Of a stretch of DNA of 64,000 nt, positions 31,377-42,103 are shown piece after piece. The first letter of the stretch is position 1; every line of letters starts with the position of its first letter. The position numbers were made by a program, and so were the translations under genes. Below the pieces are notes generated by a model that was not told where the DNA came from, did not search any database, and was given only the letters and a program-made list of their open reading frames with translations. Source of the stretch: Ochromonas danica (taxonomy: Eukaryota > Sar > Chrysophyceae > Chromulinales > Chromulinaceae); assembly GCA_015146655.1 (NCBI GenBank), contig VKHL01000147.1, positions 1-64,000 of the forward strand, written 5' to 3'.

Positions 31377-32429
31377 CTACGGGTGGATCCAGAAGAGGAG
31401 CGCAGAGGCAAATAGAAAAGCAGAAAAGCCTGTCATCACTCGCTCTCTGCCTAACGTCGACACCAACTCGGGCGCCAAGCGAGCTCCAAGAAACACTCCC
31501 GGCAGAACCATCAGCCACAAGGCGACAGGCACATTCTCGAAAACAAAGACATTCAGCAAGAAAGGGAGGATGCAAACCCAACCACCGGTGACAATGCCTG
31601 TGACCATGGCCTGCTGCTCGGAGTAACCCATAAGAGCCAGGAGGCAGTAAGTAGTCAGCGCTGGGCCAACTGCAATATGCGGTACGAGCAGCGCTCCTGC
31701 CAGAAACGACACTAGAACTACTGTGCTCCAATCTACGACACTCTGCGATACAACATTCCTGATCTCACCATCCAACTCGTTTTGATCTCCTCCACGGTCT
31801 TCTTCGTCCTCTGAAAATCCAATCTCATCCTCAACTGAATGGTGCGGTGAAGGGTGAGGACGCGTGGCAACTTTTGGATGTGTAAAGAAGGACTCAAGGG
31901 TGAGGGCCTCTTTGATGCCGCCTCTGTAGACGGCGGCTAGAACGAGTGCGCCAAGCAGAAAGCAAAGAAGGCCAAAGCCCAGCCTCACTGCCCAGACGTG
32001 CGGCTTCGGCAACAGAATGATAGCCATGAACGAACCAATCCACGACGGAACTACCGTGAAGAGAAAGGAGTTCCAGACAAACACGGAAGGATCCTTCCTC
32101 AACCAGCGCAGGAAGCCCAGCAGCCCGTTGCCCAGAGGCATGACTGCCAAGCTGAAGGAAGCTCCCAAGGAGATATTGGCACCCAATAACCAGAGGGCAG
32201 GGATATAAACAATACCTCCGCCAATGGGAACGGAATTAGACAGTACTGCCGCCGCGAAGCCCAGAAAGGGCATATACCATGTTGATAAAACCATCTCCCG
32301 ATCCATGACATGAACAAACAAGGCGACCCAGACCAGAGGCGCTACGACGTTCAAAATAAAGTCCGCATGCTCTCGAAGAAAGTCCACGAGAGGCTGTCTC
32401 TCACTCATATCCTGACAGTCTTTGTCCAT
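31377..32429 (-). CDS. TauE/SafE family anion (sulfite/sulfonate) transporter
   Basis: Single exon, 350 residues. Eight or so membrane helices lie in two halves separated by an acidic, His-rich cytosolic loop (about residues 190-225). The first half has the family signature: FLGFAAAVLSNSVPIGGGIV with the conserved PIGGGI-type loop. The second half repeats it around LVSFLAGALLVPHIAVGPAL and QQAMVTGIVTGGWV. Bacterial and plant members export sulfite, sulfoacetate or related organic anions; the substrate here cannot be read from sequence. No organelle signal is evident, so plasma membrane or endomembrane is likely. Confidence 0.82.
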   Translation of the reverse strand: MDKDCQDMSERQPLVDFLREHADFILNVVAPLVWVALFVHVMDREMVLSTWYMPFLGFAAAVLSNSVPIGGGIVYIPALWLLGANISLGASFSLAVMPLGNGLLGFLRWLRKDPSVFVWNSFLFTVVPSWIGSFMAIILLPKPHVWAVRLGFGLLCFLLGALVLAAVYRGGIKEALTLESFFTHPKVATRPHPSPHHSVEDEIGFSEDEEDRGGDQNELDGEIRNVVSQSVVDWSTVVLVSFLAGALLVPHIAVGPALTTYCLLALMGYSEQQAMVTGIVTGGWVCILPFLLNVFVFENVPVALWLMVLPGVFLGARLAPELVSTLGRERVMTGFSAFLFASALLFWIHP

Positions 32430-32927
32430 CTTTGGCCATCACAGAGGAGATGATCTTGATGATGCGATGATGCCATGCCTCGGCCCTCTGCGTTGCAAAG
32501 CAGCACAGCACAAAGAGATAATCTTCTCGGCAGATTCTCAAGAAATAGTTTCTTAAACTTCGAAAAGTGCTTTTAAAACTCGAACAATCGCCTGGGGGCC
32601 CAAAGCCGTACTTCAATACAAGCAGACTATGTACAGTGTGTACAAAGGCTACATCTCCACATAGTCTACATCTCTATATTGGAAATTGTTGTGCTTGTCT
32701 GCTTATTCCAATTGATTATACCTGGTCATCTTTCCCGTGACATGCAAATCAAACCACAGGTTACGTAATTTAACTCTCAATTAGTTGTGTCGACAAGACA
32801 GCAAAAGGATCGTGAAAGCTCATGATCAGTTAACATCTATAACCCTATATATAATCACTGGTTGATGTTAGTCAGAGAAACGGGAAAGCCAAGTAGTGCG
32901 ACTCTCTGATCTATTAAATTACCTACA
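32430..32927. other. Intergenic region, 498 bp
   Basis: Upstream of the TauE/SafE gene and downstream of EF-P. It contains an inverted repeat AGACTATG (32624-32631) with CATAGTCT (32660-32667), enclosing two TGTACA palindromes (32630, 32639). It could be a regulator site or a hairpin. No gene seen. Confidence 0.45.
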
Positions 32928-33675
32928 CTAGGCACGGTCAACATAGAGCCCCTCTTCCGTGCTTACACGAATAGCCATTCCTTCCGTGACAAACATGGGA
33001 ACAAAGACTTCTGCTCCACAATCCAAGATAGCGGCGACCTGTCCAGACGAAGTCTTCTGTGAGTCGATCTTGACGACTTTGCACTCGACGATTTTAGGTA
33101 ACTCCACGCCGATGAATTGGTCGCGAAACTTGAGCAGCTTCACTTCCTGACCTTCTATGAGGAATTGAGCATTGTCCACCACATCCTACCACAATGACAT
33201 GTGCAAACGAATAGACACGACATGACGTCAGTTCAACCCACAGTAAAACATCCTCCGAAGACCAACAAACCTTCGCCACTTGCACCTCCTCGAACGTCTT
33301 GGAGTTGAGGAAGCAAAACAGGTTTCCGTCTGTCCAAGTATACTGACAGACCTCCTTCTCCAGGTCAGCACTCTCGACGTTTTCATCCGATGTGAAGGTC
33401 TTTTCGAAGACTGCCCCATCCACGAGGCTCTTCAGCACTGCGCGTACATATCCACCTCCTTTGCCACGCTTTCCTTGGGTGATCTTGCCCACACGATGAG
33501 GGGCTCCGTTGATGACCACGGCCTCCCCAGGCTTGATCAGCTTGCTCGCTCGGTCTGTGGCGAGACTTCGACTGAACGCACTATGCTCGAGCGGAATAGT
33601 CTTGACCAAAGTGCTATATGCTAACGTCTTCCATTGACTCGACGAGTGTAGAGAGCGACCGAGCGATGCCAACAT
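32928..33675 (-). CDS. efp: Organellar translation elongation factor P (EF-P)
   Basis: Two exons, 33675-33271 and 33185-32928 (85-nt intron); 220 residues. EF-P of bacterial type relieves ribosome stalling at proline stretches. The first 45 residues (MLASLGRSLHSSSQWKTLAY onward) are Arg/Ser-rich, fit a mitochondrial presequence, and have no hydrophobic signal peptide. The KOW-like domain follows (SKLIKPGEAVVINGAPHRVG). Then GKRGKGGGYVRAVLK holds the loop Lys that is modified in bacteria, then the OB domains (QFIGVELPKIVECKVV; EVFVPMFVTEGMAIRVSTEE). The second domain ends at the usual place. An in-frame ATG at 33780 would add 35 residues with no targeting value. It lies 200 bp downstream of the unknown nuclear-type gene on the same strand. 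Confidence 0.88.
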
Positions 33676-33875
33676 CTTCTTTCTCCTCTTTGACCGCAAA
33701 GCAGAGCAGAGCAACTCCTTCTCACCACAAATTGCGCGGGAAGGTTTGCAGTGGTTGAGGGCCCCAGCAATTGAATACATTAACTATGAAGACTTTGCTA
33801 ATAACTATGAAGACCGATTATTCTAACTACAGTATGGACTTCGAAGGTTAGTCTCGTCTTTACACCTTTATAACA

Positions 33876-36800
33876 TCACACGATTGTTTCCTCTTTCACA
33901 TCAGTGAGCATCTCCTTAGCAGAAGAGTTGCTCGACAGTAAATCGCTATAAAAGGACCGCAGCTCTTCTAATTCTGGCTTCAAACCTTCAAATGCAACAC
34001 GCGGGGTGGTGAACTCTTGAAGGCGGTTGATCAGGGAGTAGGTGAAGGGCTCTTTAGGCAAACGCAATGCTTGTCCTTCACTGCCCAGCTGCCCCAAATG
34101 ATGTGCAACGGGTCGGATGGCAGGAAGTGGAGTAGGGGCAGGGGGATGGTGAAGGGTGCGGTAGTCTGCCAAGTATTGCTCGAAATAGTGCTGAATAAGG
34201 TCAGAGTAGATAACAAGATCTCTGTTGAACATTGCCTCCAAATAGGATCGCAACATGGAGAGAGTCACTTTGGCGGGATCAGGGCAGCCATTGAGCTGAA
34301 CAAATACTGCCTTTCGCAGGTTGGCCTGGTCAAATGGTAGCACGCTGCCTACAAATCGCCAACTTCCATAAGACATGATAATGCAGACAAGATAAAGAGT
34401 CTCTCTTACCACAACGATACCAGTCTTGCATCAGTTGACGAACAGATTCCTCCAAGACAACAGCCATGGCAACAAGAGCGCTCTCCGAGAAACGTCCATC
34501 GAAGATTTTTAAGCGGTCACTATCATTTTTGCTTGTCAGCTTTGCAGCAGCCATTTCGCGGATGTAATCCATCAGCTCGGCAGACGGTGGGCCAATCTCT
34601 TCGAGATCAACCTTAGAAGGCTCCTGTAAGCAATCGAAAACAAAGAAATTCTTGCGCTTTTTGCCCGAGACAGGCTCGCCAAGCGAACGCTCGTCCTGCT
34701 CAACAGCTCGAGGTGCACCCGAGGAAGAAGATTGAAATGCTGCTGCAGCAGAGCCGGCAGTAGAAGGCAAGGAAAGTGGAGTGGGGAAAGGTTGCGAGAT
34801 CACTTTTGTGGCGCCGTCGGGCTGGATAAAGGATACAGAAGTGAAAATCACTTCCTCGTCCTCATCGTCTCTTTCGTGTTGAGTCGACAAATAGTTGATT
34901 TTCTCAGAAGTTTGCTCATCATCATTAGAAGTTTGTGTAGACGTTATATTCCACACAGTCCGCGGAGGAACAGAAGCGCTGGATTGTTGAGAAAGGGGAT
35001 AGTCTTGGCTGGGAAAGATCTCGCTAGCTTTCTCATCTCCTTCATGCTCAAGGTGTTGTTGTTCCTTTCGACCTCCCTTGGATATGCCCGCTTCTTCCCC
35101 AAGTTCATCACACCGCCTGACTCTTTTTGAAGATCTGACATGCAGATTGGACACTGCCTGAGCCTCCCGAAATGTTCTCTTCTTCACTTTGCGCAGTAGA
35201 GGAAGAGGATGACAATCATAGATCATGGCCATTTGAAAATCACTTTCCGCTCCTTTATCACCAGGCTGAGGATGAACTAGCAACGTGGTGTCATAGGCTT
35301 GGGTATCTGGAAGAAAACTCCCCACATCGCTCATTCCGTAGCAATGCAAATGAAATCGATGAGGAGGAGGGTGGTATGCATAGCCGCCATTTAAATGTTG
35401 AATCGTAGCGGTGTAAGGTGGAATAGCCATAGAGTCATCAGAGTCATCAGAGTCATCTTCCGTGCGGCCCAAACTTTCTCCTTTCAAAACATTATTTGCT
35501 TCAGCATTTCCATCCTCACCCTCCTCTTCTCGTGTTTCCTTTCTCTGGCCATCGCCTTCTCCCGGAACCCCATTCGCTACAGAATTGCCATCCTCACCCT
35601 CCTCTTCTCGTATTTCCTTTCTCTGGCCATCATCTTCTCCCTCCTCTTTCATTTGCCTAACACTTTCGGCCTCAGCTCGTTTAAGCCTCCGCTGTTCAGC
35701 ACGAGCTCTCTTCTTCTCTCTCACAATGCGGCGCTTCATTCGCAAATCCCTCCTTTTACTCTTGAGCCATGGGTGCGACTCTCGATACTCTTCGTAAACC
35801 TCTTGTTGCCGTTCTTGCAAAACCAACGATTGTGCCATCAGCTGTCCCAACCTAACAAAACACTGTAAGCCGTAATTGTGAAAGTAGCCTAAGAACTGCT
35901 TACTTGGCTTTGCGCCGAGAAGCGCGACTCAAAAGGAGGTCACTTCGGCTTCGTGATTGAGTCGTTTGGTGCATTTCTTCATCGCCATCAGGCTCTAACC
36001 AACGCTCCCGCAGTCGACCGCCGTAACGCGAGACGTCCTCGCTCTTTGTCTTGTAGCAAAACCCGCAATATTTCCTCAAGAGATCTTCAGTTTTCTCTCT
36101 ACGTTGTTGCATGGCATCTCTAGTTAATTCGTCATATCCAGGATTGTGCACTTCGCGGCGGTTTAGCCGCCAGTCCAAGTGGTTATCTTTGTTGATCGAG
36201 AACAATTGCCTTCCACAGCCTTCGATCAGACGACTCCAGTCTTTTGCCAAGGGATGAAAATTATGGAAGAGAGGAAAGTCGCGCTTGAGGCGCAATTCTC
36301 TTGGCACAGGGCGAGGCAAAGCATCCAAATGCGCTTGAACCAGGCGCAGCAGATCGCCAGACGAGGTTGCCTCACAAGACAAAGCAGTCTTTAGTCGAAG
36401 AGAAGTTCTCTTCTCATACTGCTTCATCATAAGCTGATCCGTTCTATCTAGTCGTGGCTTGTATATGCTCCAATCCTGCGAAAAGTGCTTCCAATCTTCA
36501 ATCAACGAGATTGGCAAACCATTCAGATGAGACGCTGGCAAAGAACTCGCAAAGTCTGCCATCCTTCCAAGAAGTAACTCATAGACCCACGGATAATTGT
36601 CTTCGACATTAAGTCCGCCATCAGAAAAGAAGGGGGCGAGAGAGGTCTGCAGAGAGTTCTCGATGCGACAGGAAGGGTGCAGCAAGCGCCTGTCTGACAC
36701 GTAGAAAAGCTCCACGGACAATGGAAAGTTAACCTCCAGGGAATTCAAACGACGCAAACGGCTGAGGCAGGGCAATATATCAAGCCGACCCGAAGGAAAA

Positions 36801-37640
36801 GATACAGCGTAATAGTAGCCCGTGTTGGCAAGTTTGGTTCGCACGGCAGCTTGTTGGTCGATGACGCGGTACTTCATGGCCTCGCTTCGTACCGAAAAGG
36901 GCAATGTCCGTCCAGGCGAATTGACTAATAAGTCCTCCAGCAAACTGTTCAAGAGACGCTGCAGTCTGTTCGGGTGAACGATATTCTCCCTCTTCTGCTG
37001 GCGCACTGAGACAATCCTGGGTCCTCCGCTTTCAACGAAGGAGCGATCTAGGAATGCCAATGCCATCTGTTGGATAAGTCACAGAGTCAACTTTCCATGT
37101 CTACAAGGAGGGAAGAAAAAGGAGAGACCACCTACTCGACTGATCCAGTGCAGCAGATGCTGTTTGTCGCTCGAGTTGACGACCAGATCGCGCACTTTGG
37201 GCGGCAACGTCAGGCGATTGAGCATAGAAGTCGGCCTGTCCTTGTCACGCAGAAGTGAGTTGATTGGCTATCTCAGGAGGAGGAGGAGGAGGAGCTTAGG
37301 TTGATACTCACCCTACAGTTCCCTTGACCTGCGGAGCTGTTAAGGGGCGGGCAGGATAATAACACTCCACTCGGACATTGTGACGAGAGGAGCAATAGTT
37401 GGAGAAGAGCTTACGAGCAAAGACTATCTCATAGGGCATGACTCCATGCTTCCAAGCCGCATTGGGCGCGTAGGCTGGGTGGACGAAGTCCTCGGGCACA
37501 AACGAAACCATCTCCTCCTGGTCCTGCTCCTGCTCGTGACAGTCTTCTTCATCGTCTTCTTTCCTGGTCTTCTTCTGTTCCTTGCCAGAAAGACCACCTC
37601 CACATTCAGAAGAAGATCTTTTCCCCATATTCTGTTCCAA
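33876..37640 (-). CDS. Unrecognised large multi-exon protein, probably nuclear
   Basis: Five exons: 37640-37317, 37267-37136, 37066-35904, 35851-34410, 34348-33876; about 1177 residues. The first donor is uncertain: only GTAGGG keeps the frame, though a stronger GTGAGT lies 5 nt away. I do not recognise the family. An acidic/basic N-terminal tail leads to a folded region (about 45-530) with MPYEIVFARKLFSNYC, YYYAVSFPSGRLDILP and YPWVYELLLGRMADF. A highly charged segment follows (WLKSKRRDLRMKRRIVREKK) with a 26-residue tandem repeat. After it come a long disordered stretch and a helical C-terminus (SALVAMAVVLEESVRQLM; LRSYLEAMFNRDLVIYSDLI). Basic clusters suggest a nuclear location; a transcription or chromatin role would be a guess. 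It is divergent from the fucosyltransferase gene across 198 bp. Confidence 0.65.
35511..35631 (-). repeat. Tandem 78-bp duplication within the unknown protein
   Basis: The 43-nt core starting CATCCTCACCCTCCTCTTCT at 35511 recurs at 35589 with one mismatch, offset 78 nt. It encodes two copies of DGQRKE-REEEGEDGN, a 26-residue acidic repeat. The frame is kept, so this is a coding duplication and probably recent, given the near identity. Confidence 0.85.
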
Positions 37641-37838
37641 CTGCAGAGCCGTACGATTGATCCTATCCTATTCACCAACTCATAGCAATCTGTTCACCCG
37701 CTCTGTCAAGTCATTCCATGGAATTGTGTGGAGAGTGTTTCTGATAAAAACAGTTTTCAATATCACAACAGGACAGGCAGGCCGGTCTAGTCATCAATTA
37801 GTCTAACGTAAGTCTGGTTGGAGTTGGAAGCTGGTCTG

Positions 37839-38316
37839 ATGGGTTCTTCGCTGTTGAATGGGTTGATGCTCACTGGCTTGTTGTCACTCTTGCTGTGGGT
37901 CTTTCTACTCTTTCATCACGACTCTCTGACATCTCTCACGGCACCCAACAAGTTCTTGCTCCAAACCTCGCCATCCTCTCATATACGCCATAGAACCGAT
38001 GCTGAGGGTGAGAGAACTCCGAGTATTCAGTTCCATGAGTCTAGTGAGATCTTCACTCAGGTTGAGCAGAAGTCTCGGCATGAGGGAGAAGAGCCAAACA
38101 TATTGGCTGATGGCTCAGCGCCGGGGCAGAAAGAAGTGACAGTGAAGAGAGGAGTCTTGACGTGCCAAGGGAAGCAGGTCGACAGCGAGATCATCTATTG
38201 GAGGAGGCGGTCAGATGACGAGGTCTTCGAGAGCCCAATCAGCCCGCACCACGGCCAGCATGACGACAGGTCAGCCCCGCCATCATCATCATGTCATCAT
38301 CATCATCATCATCATT

Positions 38317-38348
<32 letters not shown>

Positions 38349-39814
38349 AATCACGCCTTCCTCCTTCTTATTGCGTGCGATCTTATCTTGTTGTAGATAC
38401 CTCACCTTTGAATATGACGGAGGAGGATGGAATAACGTCCGCATGGCCCTGGAAATAGTCATCGTCTTGGCCCACGCCACTGGGCGAACTCTCGTCGTGC
38501 CGCCGCCTCAGCACCTCTACTTGCTCAACAAAGTGCACAAAGACGAGCGCGATAAAGAAGCGCACGACGAAATGGGCTTTGAAGACTTCTTTTCCCTTGA
38601 TTTGCTGAGATCCCACCAAGGCTTCCGTCTGCTGGAAATGAAAGAGTTTCTTGGCAAGGAAGGCGTGACTGGCGGTCTGCATGGCGTCCTGCCACCAAAT
38701 AACAGCACGGACGCTTGCTGCGGGGAGTTATGGCGCTATCTTAACAAGGTACATGTTTCATTGAGTTCTTGCGCTGGCATTGCTTTCTGACGGAAGCTTT
38801 GAGCAGGTCGCGGATGCCAAACCAGAATGGATGGGCAAGTTCGTCGCTTTTCCTCGCCCCGGAGATGACTTCAATTTGACCAAATCTCGTCAGGATGCTC
38901 AAGTGGTGGAACGAATGAAGGTGAGCTTGCTTTGTCGTTGAAGTGGTTCCAATCTCGATTGATCGCAATGTGTGCTGCGGCAGACGTTTTCTGGCGATCG
39001 CTTTCCCGTCTTCTACGAATCCAACCTGCAGAAGGCACATCACCTTCACTTCCCCGCTCATGAAAAGCATCGTCTCTTACAGCATCACTACGCTTTCACG
39101 TTTTTCGCGGACACGAGCATGCAGCAGTTTTACAAGCGATTCATCCGCGACTACATGCGCTACAGAGACGAAATACAATGCGCTGGTGCAGAGTTGGTGG
39201 ATGCTGTTCGAGCAGACGCGAGAAGATCCATCAGTGACAACCCTGATGGTGTATATTACGCTCTTCATATCAGAAGAGGCGACTTCCAATATAAAGAAGT
39301 GAAGATCAGTGCGGAGCAAATTGTGCAGAACCTCCACTACAAGAATGGCACTGCGATTATCCCTCCTGGCTCACTGGTGTACATCTCCACGGATGATCCT
39401 GACGGCATCTGCAAGGATTGCTATGCTCAAAAGCAACCCTGTACTTCCTTTTCATCTCCAAAGCCTGTAGGATGCTTGGACGATCCCTCTTGGAAGAAGT
39501 TTGTTGAGGCTGGATGGAAGGTTCGCTTCTTGAGAGACTATATAAAGGCTGGGGTGTTGAAGAATGTCAATCCAAACATCTTTGGAATGGTGGAAAGTAT
39601 CGTGTGCTCTCGTGCCGCTGCCTTTGCCGGGACTTACTTCTCGACCTTCACGGGGTACATTCATCGGCTGCGTGGCTACCATGGATTAGGCGAAAGCAGC
39701 TTTTATCATCATAAAGGCCACGTCTTCGCGTTACAGATGAAGCGATCAGTTGGTCACGGCTTCTGGAGGGAATGGAGAGCAGGCTGGACGGATGACAACG
39801 GCAATCTTATTTAG
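37839..39814 (+). CDS. GDP-fucose protein O-fucosyltransferase-like type II membrane protein
   Basis: Four exons, 37839-38269, 38397-38748, 38807-38920 and 38984-39814 (introns 127, 58 and 63 nt); 575 residues. A short cytosolic end and one signal anchor (LMLTGLLSLLLWVFLLF) give Golgi type II topology. A variable stem follows to about residue 140. The catalytic domain begins YLTFEYDGGGWNNVRMALE, matching the GGxxN nucleotide-sugar loop of the O-FucT family. Later ALHIRRGDF holds the HxRRxD-type motif, and VYISTDDPD and SIVCSRAAAFAGTYFSTFTG match the C-terminal part. It would transfer fucose, or another sugar from a GDP donor, to proteins or glycans in the secretory pathway. Acceptor unknown; such genes are expanded in many algae. 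Confidence 0.82.
38281..38348 (+). repeat. ATC/CAT microsatellite inside an intron
   Basis: About 22 CAT/ATC triplets with three interruptions fill half of the first intron of the fucosyltransferase gene. This is why the intron is 127 nt, twice the local norm. It reads as poly-His, poly-Ile or poly-Met on different frames, none of which is coding. Confidence 0.9.
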
Positions 39815-40335
39815 TCCCAGTGGGTGATCGGTGAGTCGCAGGTCGTGTATGCTGGGCATGGAAATATGGTCTAGTCTTCGATGCTATTCCAATTGCACGG
39901 TGTACTAGTTTTGGAGCAGTTTGCTAGATTCATCCCTTGCAATATGGCTATGGTTGCTAGCAGTGGACCTAGTGTTAATTAGTGTACAACATCATATTTC
40001 CTGTGCCCATCTGTCATTGGGTTGGTTGAGAAGTGTGCAAGAGTGTTGTCGGCGCATCTTCAAGATAATGCTTCCACATTAGAGTGGCTGACCTTCAAGC
40101 GACCCTTGAGTGCTCGTTAACATGCAAAAGTTGGTTTCAGTGATAGCTGACCTTGTCGGTGAAGATTGTCCTCCTTGCTGGAGAGCATTGCATGGCTAGT
40201 TGGAGATGAGTAGGTGATGAACTGTGAGGAATCATTGTTGTAGCACTCAATAAGTGTGTTAGGATTTAGTTAGTAACTTAGCAGTTTGGAGTTACTTGTC
40301 TTGATTTAGTTCGTAACTTAGACTATGTTGATCGA
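39815..40335. other. Intergenic region, 521 bp
   Basis: Lies between two convergent genes, so it should hold two 3' UTRs and no promoter. A direct repeat of TTAGTTNGTAACTTAG occurs at about 40267 and 40308. No gene, RNA or mobile element recognised, though this is long for a convergent gap here (others are 82-267 bp). Confidence 0.45.
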
Positions 40336-41802
40336 TCACTGTGAAGCCTCTTTACGAATCTTCAATGCCAGCCTCAGGTCATCCACTTCCAAGACTAGAT
40401 TAACCTCCCACCCTCCTTCCATTCCTGCTCCATCTTGTGGCGGGAACAAAGGAACAGAAAGAACAGCTTCATGATGAACAATAACCGCCTTCCACAAAGT
40501 CTCTCTCCCATCATCGCGACTATTATCGATAGGAGAGCTGGAGGACGTGGCAACAGTTTGTTTGCTTTGTGCGTCATCCTCGTCACGAAGAAGATCATCC
40601 TCAAACGCTTCAAGCGTGAAGGAGAAGGCCTCTTGGGGGTAACTAATTGTCCACGAGGACAGGGCAGGGCAAAGGCGGAATTGGCCGTTGACTTCTCCGT
40701 CTTTCTCCACCACATAGCTGGTAGCAGGAGGAGCTGGAGAAAGAGGGTTAATAGTGATTCTCAAATCTCGATCAGAAGGATTACTAATCTTCAACTTCAA
40801 GGCCATCGCTCCTCCTCCATCATCGCCATCGCTACAAATGTTCGGAAGAGGAGGCAACAGAACAAATCGTGGCATGGAGAAGGAGTAGCACGTCGACTTA
40901 TCAAACCATTTCCCACGCCCTGATTCCAAAGGTAACACCTTGGGCAGGGACAGAATTACTCCTCGGCCCACTGCTAAGCTGCCACCACCGCTGCCGCTGC
41001 TCGCACCTGCCGCAGAGGAAGTGGTTGTGGAGGGCAAACTGCGCAAGATCTGCTTGCTGACACAAGCAACTGGACGCGGTGGGATCGACGAGGAGGTCGT
41101 AAGGTGAGGTAGAGCGAGTGATGCAGAGCTATATTCACTGCTGCCGCTATTGCCTTGCCTCAGCTTTGCCTCCAAATCAGAGAACTGCCATCTCCTTCTC
41201 AGTGAGGAGGAGGAGGCGCCGCTGATGCTAGCAGTGGAAGAATCGGGAAGAGATGGAGCAGGAAAATGGTCGAGGGAAGTCATAGAGATTGAGGCTCGCA
41301 CAGCCTTGGCATTGGCATTCCCGTTGCACCGTTTGATCAAAGCATCGATGTAAGTCCTCGCAGAGTCCACGGAAGACTTACTAGCGGAAGAAGATGGCGT
41401 GTATGACCAGTAACAATTGGAGCAAATCATCCTATCAACTCCACCTCCACTCCCAGCAGTGGTCAGGAGAGGTGGCTGGATCATAATGCCTCCGCAGTGA
41501 GGGCATGCCAGACAACTGCTGCAGTGGCGATACTTGACGCCACTCACACCACCACCAGCCACCCCATCTTCACTATCGAAGTCACGGGTGAGACACTGTG
41601 GGCAGTAGATGGACAGGATCTCTTCCGAAACAAGGATAGGATGCCGACTTAGTATTGACTTGCTGGTCGAGGGGTTAGAGGTGGGGGTGGAGGTGGAGGT
41701 GGAGGCAGAGGTGGAGGCAGAGTTCAGGTACAAGGAAGATGGTGGACACCATATATCCGCACAGTCTTTTATGAGAATTTCGATGGGTGGAGAGGCCGCC
41801 AT
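40336..41802 (-). CDS. DCTN4: Dynactin subunit 4 (p62)
   Basis: Single exon, 488 residues from ATG 41802; an ATG at 41871 would add 23. The N-terminal third has the family's Cys pairs: IYCPQCL, RHCSSCLACPHCGG and MICSNCYWSY, a zinc-binding region typical of p62. The middle has LEAKLRQ and PRPVACVSKQILRSLP, then a beta-rich C-terminal region with MALKLKISNPSDRDLRITIN and WKAVIVHHEAVLSVPL. p62 is part of the pointed-end complex of dynactin, the cargo adaptor of cytoplasmic dynein. Several Ser/Gly-rich inserts are simple-sequence expansions, one of them a Ser/Thr run encoded by a GGTGGA-type minisatellite near 41680-41720. It is divergent from the giant gene, with 301 bp between the starts. Confidence 0.82.
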   Translation of the reverse strand: MAASPPIEILIKDCADIWCPPSSLYLNSASTSASTSTSTPTSNPSTSKSILSRHPILVSEEILSIYCPQCLTRDFDSEDGVAGGGVSGVKYRHCSSCLACPHCGGIMIQPPLLTTAGSGGGVDRMICSNCYWSYTPSSSASKSSVDSARTYIDALIKRCNGNANAKAVRASISMTSLDHFPAPSLPDSSTASISGASSSSLRRRWQFSDLEAKLRQGNSGSSEYSSASLALPHLTTSSSIPPRPVACVSKQILRSLPSTTTSSAAGASSGSGGGSLAVGRGVILSLPKVLPLESGRGKWFDKSTCYSFSMPRFVLLPPLPNICSDGDDGGGAMALKLKISNPSDRDLRITINPLSPAPPATSYVVEKDGEVNGQFRLCPALSSWTISYPQEAFSFTLEAFEDDLLRDEDDAQSKQTVATSSSSPIDNSRDDGRETLWKAVIVHHEAVLSVPLFPPQDGAGMEGGWEVNLVLEVDDLRLALKIRKEASQ

Positions 41803-42103
41803 GATGAAATCATCATTTCCCCACCAACCCCTCCTGGAGCAGAAGTTCTTACGATGCGCGGGAAGTGTCAAGCGGGAAAAGCTGCTTTGTTCAGCGAAAC
41901 CGTTTATGAAGCTATTCTCGCTTTCTTCAGCTACAAAAGGCCTAAAACTCGACTTATAACTGCACTAAGCTCAACCCACTCCATCTGCCAGAAATAAAAT
42001 CACAAATTACCTAAAAGCTCGAAGAAATCAACCAAGTTACCACTAAGTTACAAACGATTTAGTCCAGTCTATTCATCAATAGAATCAACTCTCCCACAGA
42101 AAG
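41803..42103. promoter_or_regulatory. Shared upstream region of DCTN4 and the giant gene, 301 bp
   Basis: The only sequence between two divergent starts, so it must carry both promoters and 5' UTRs. The part from about 41935 to 42090 is AT-rich. No clear motif recognised. Confidence 0.5.

Noticed and set aside
38215-38790. Poly-Ile, poly-His and poly-Met frames near 38300
   Set aside because: All are readings of the intronic ATC microsatellite.
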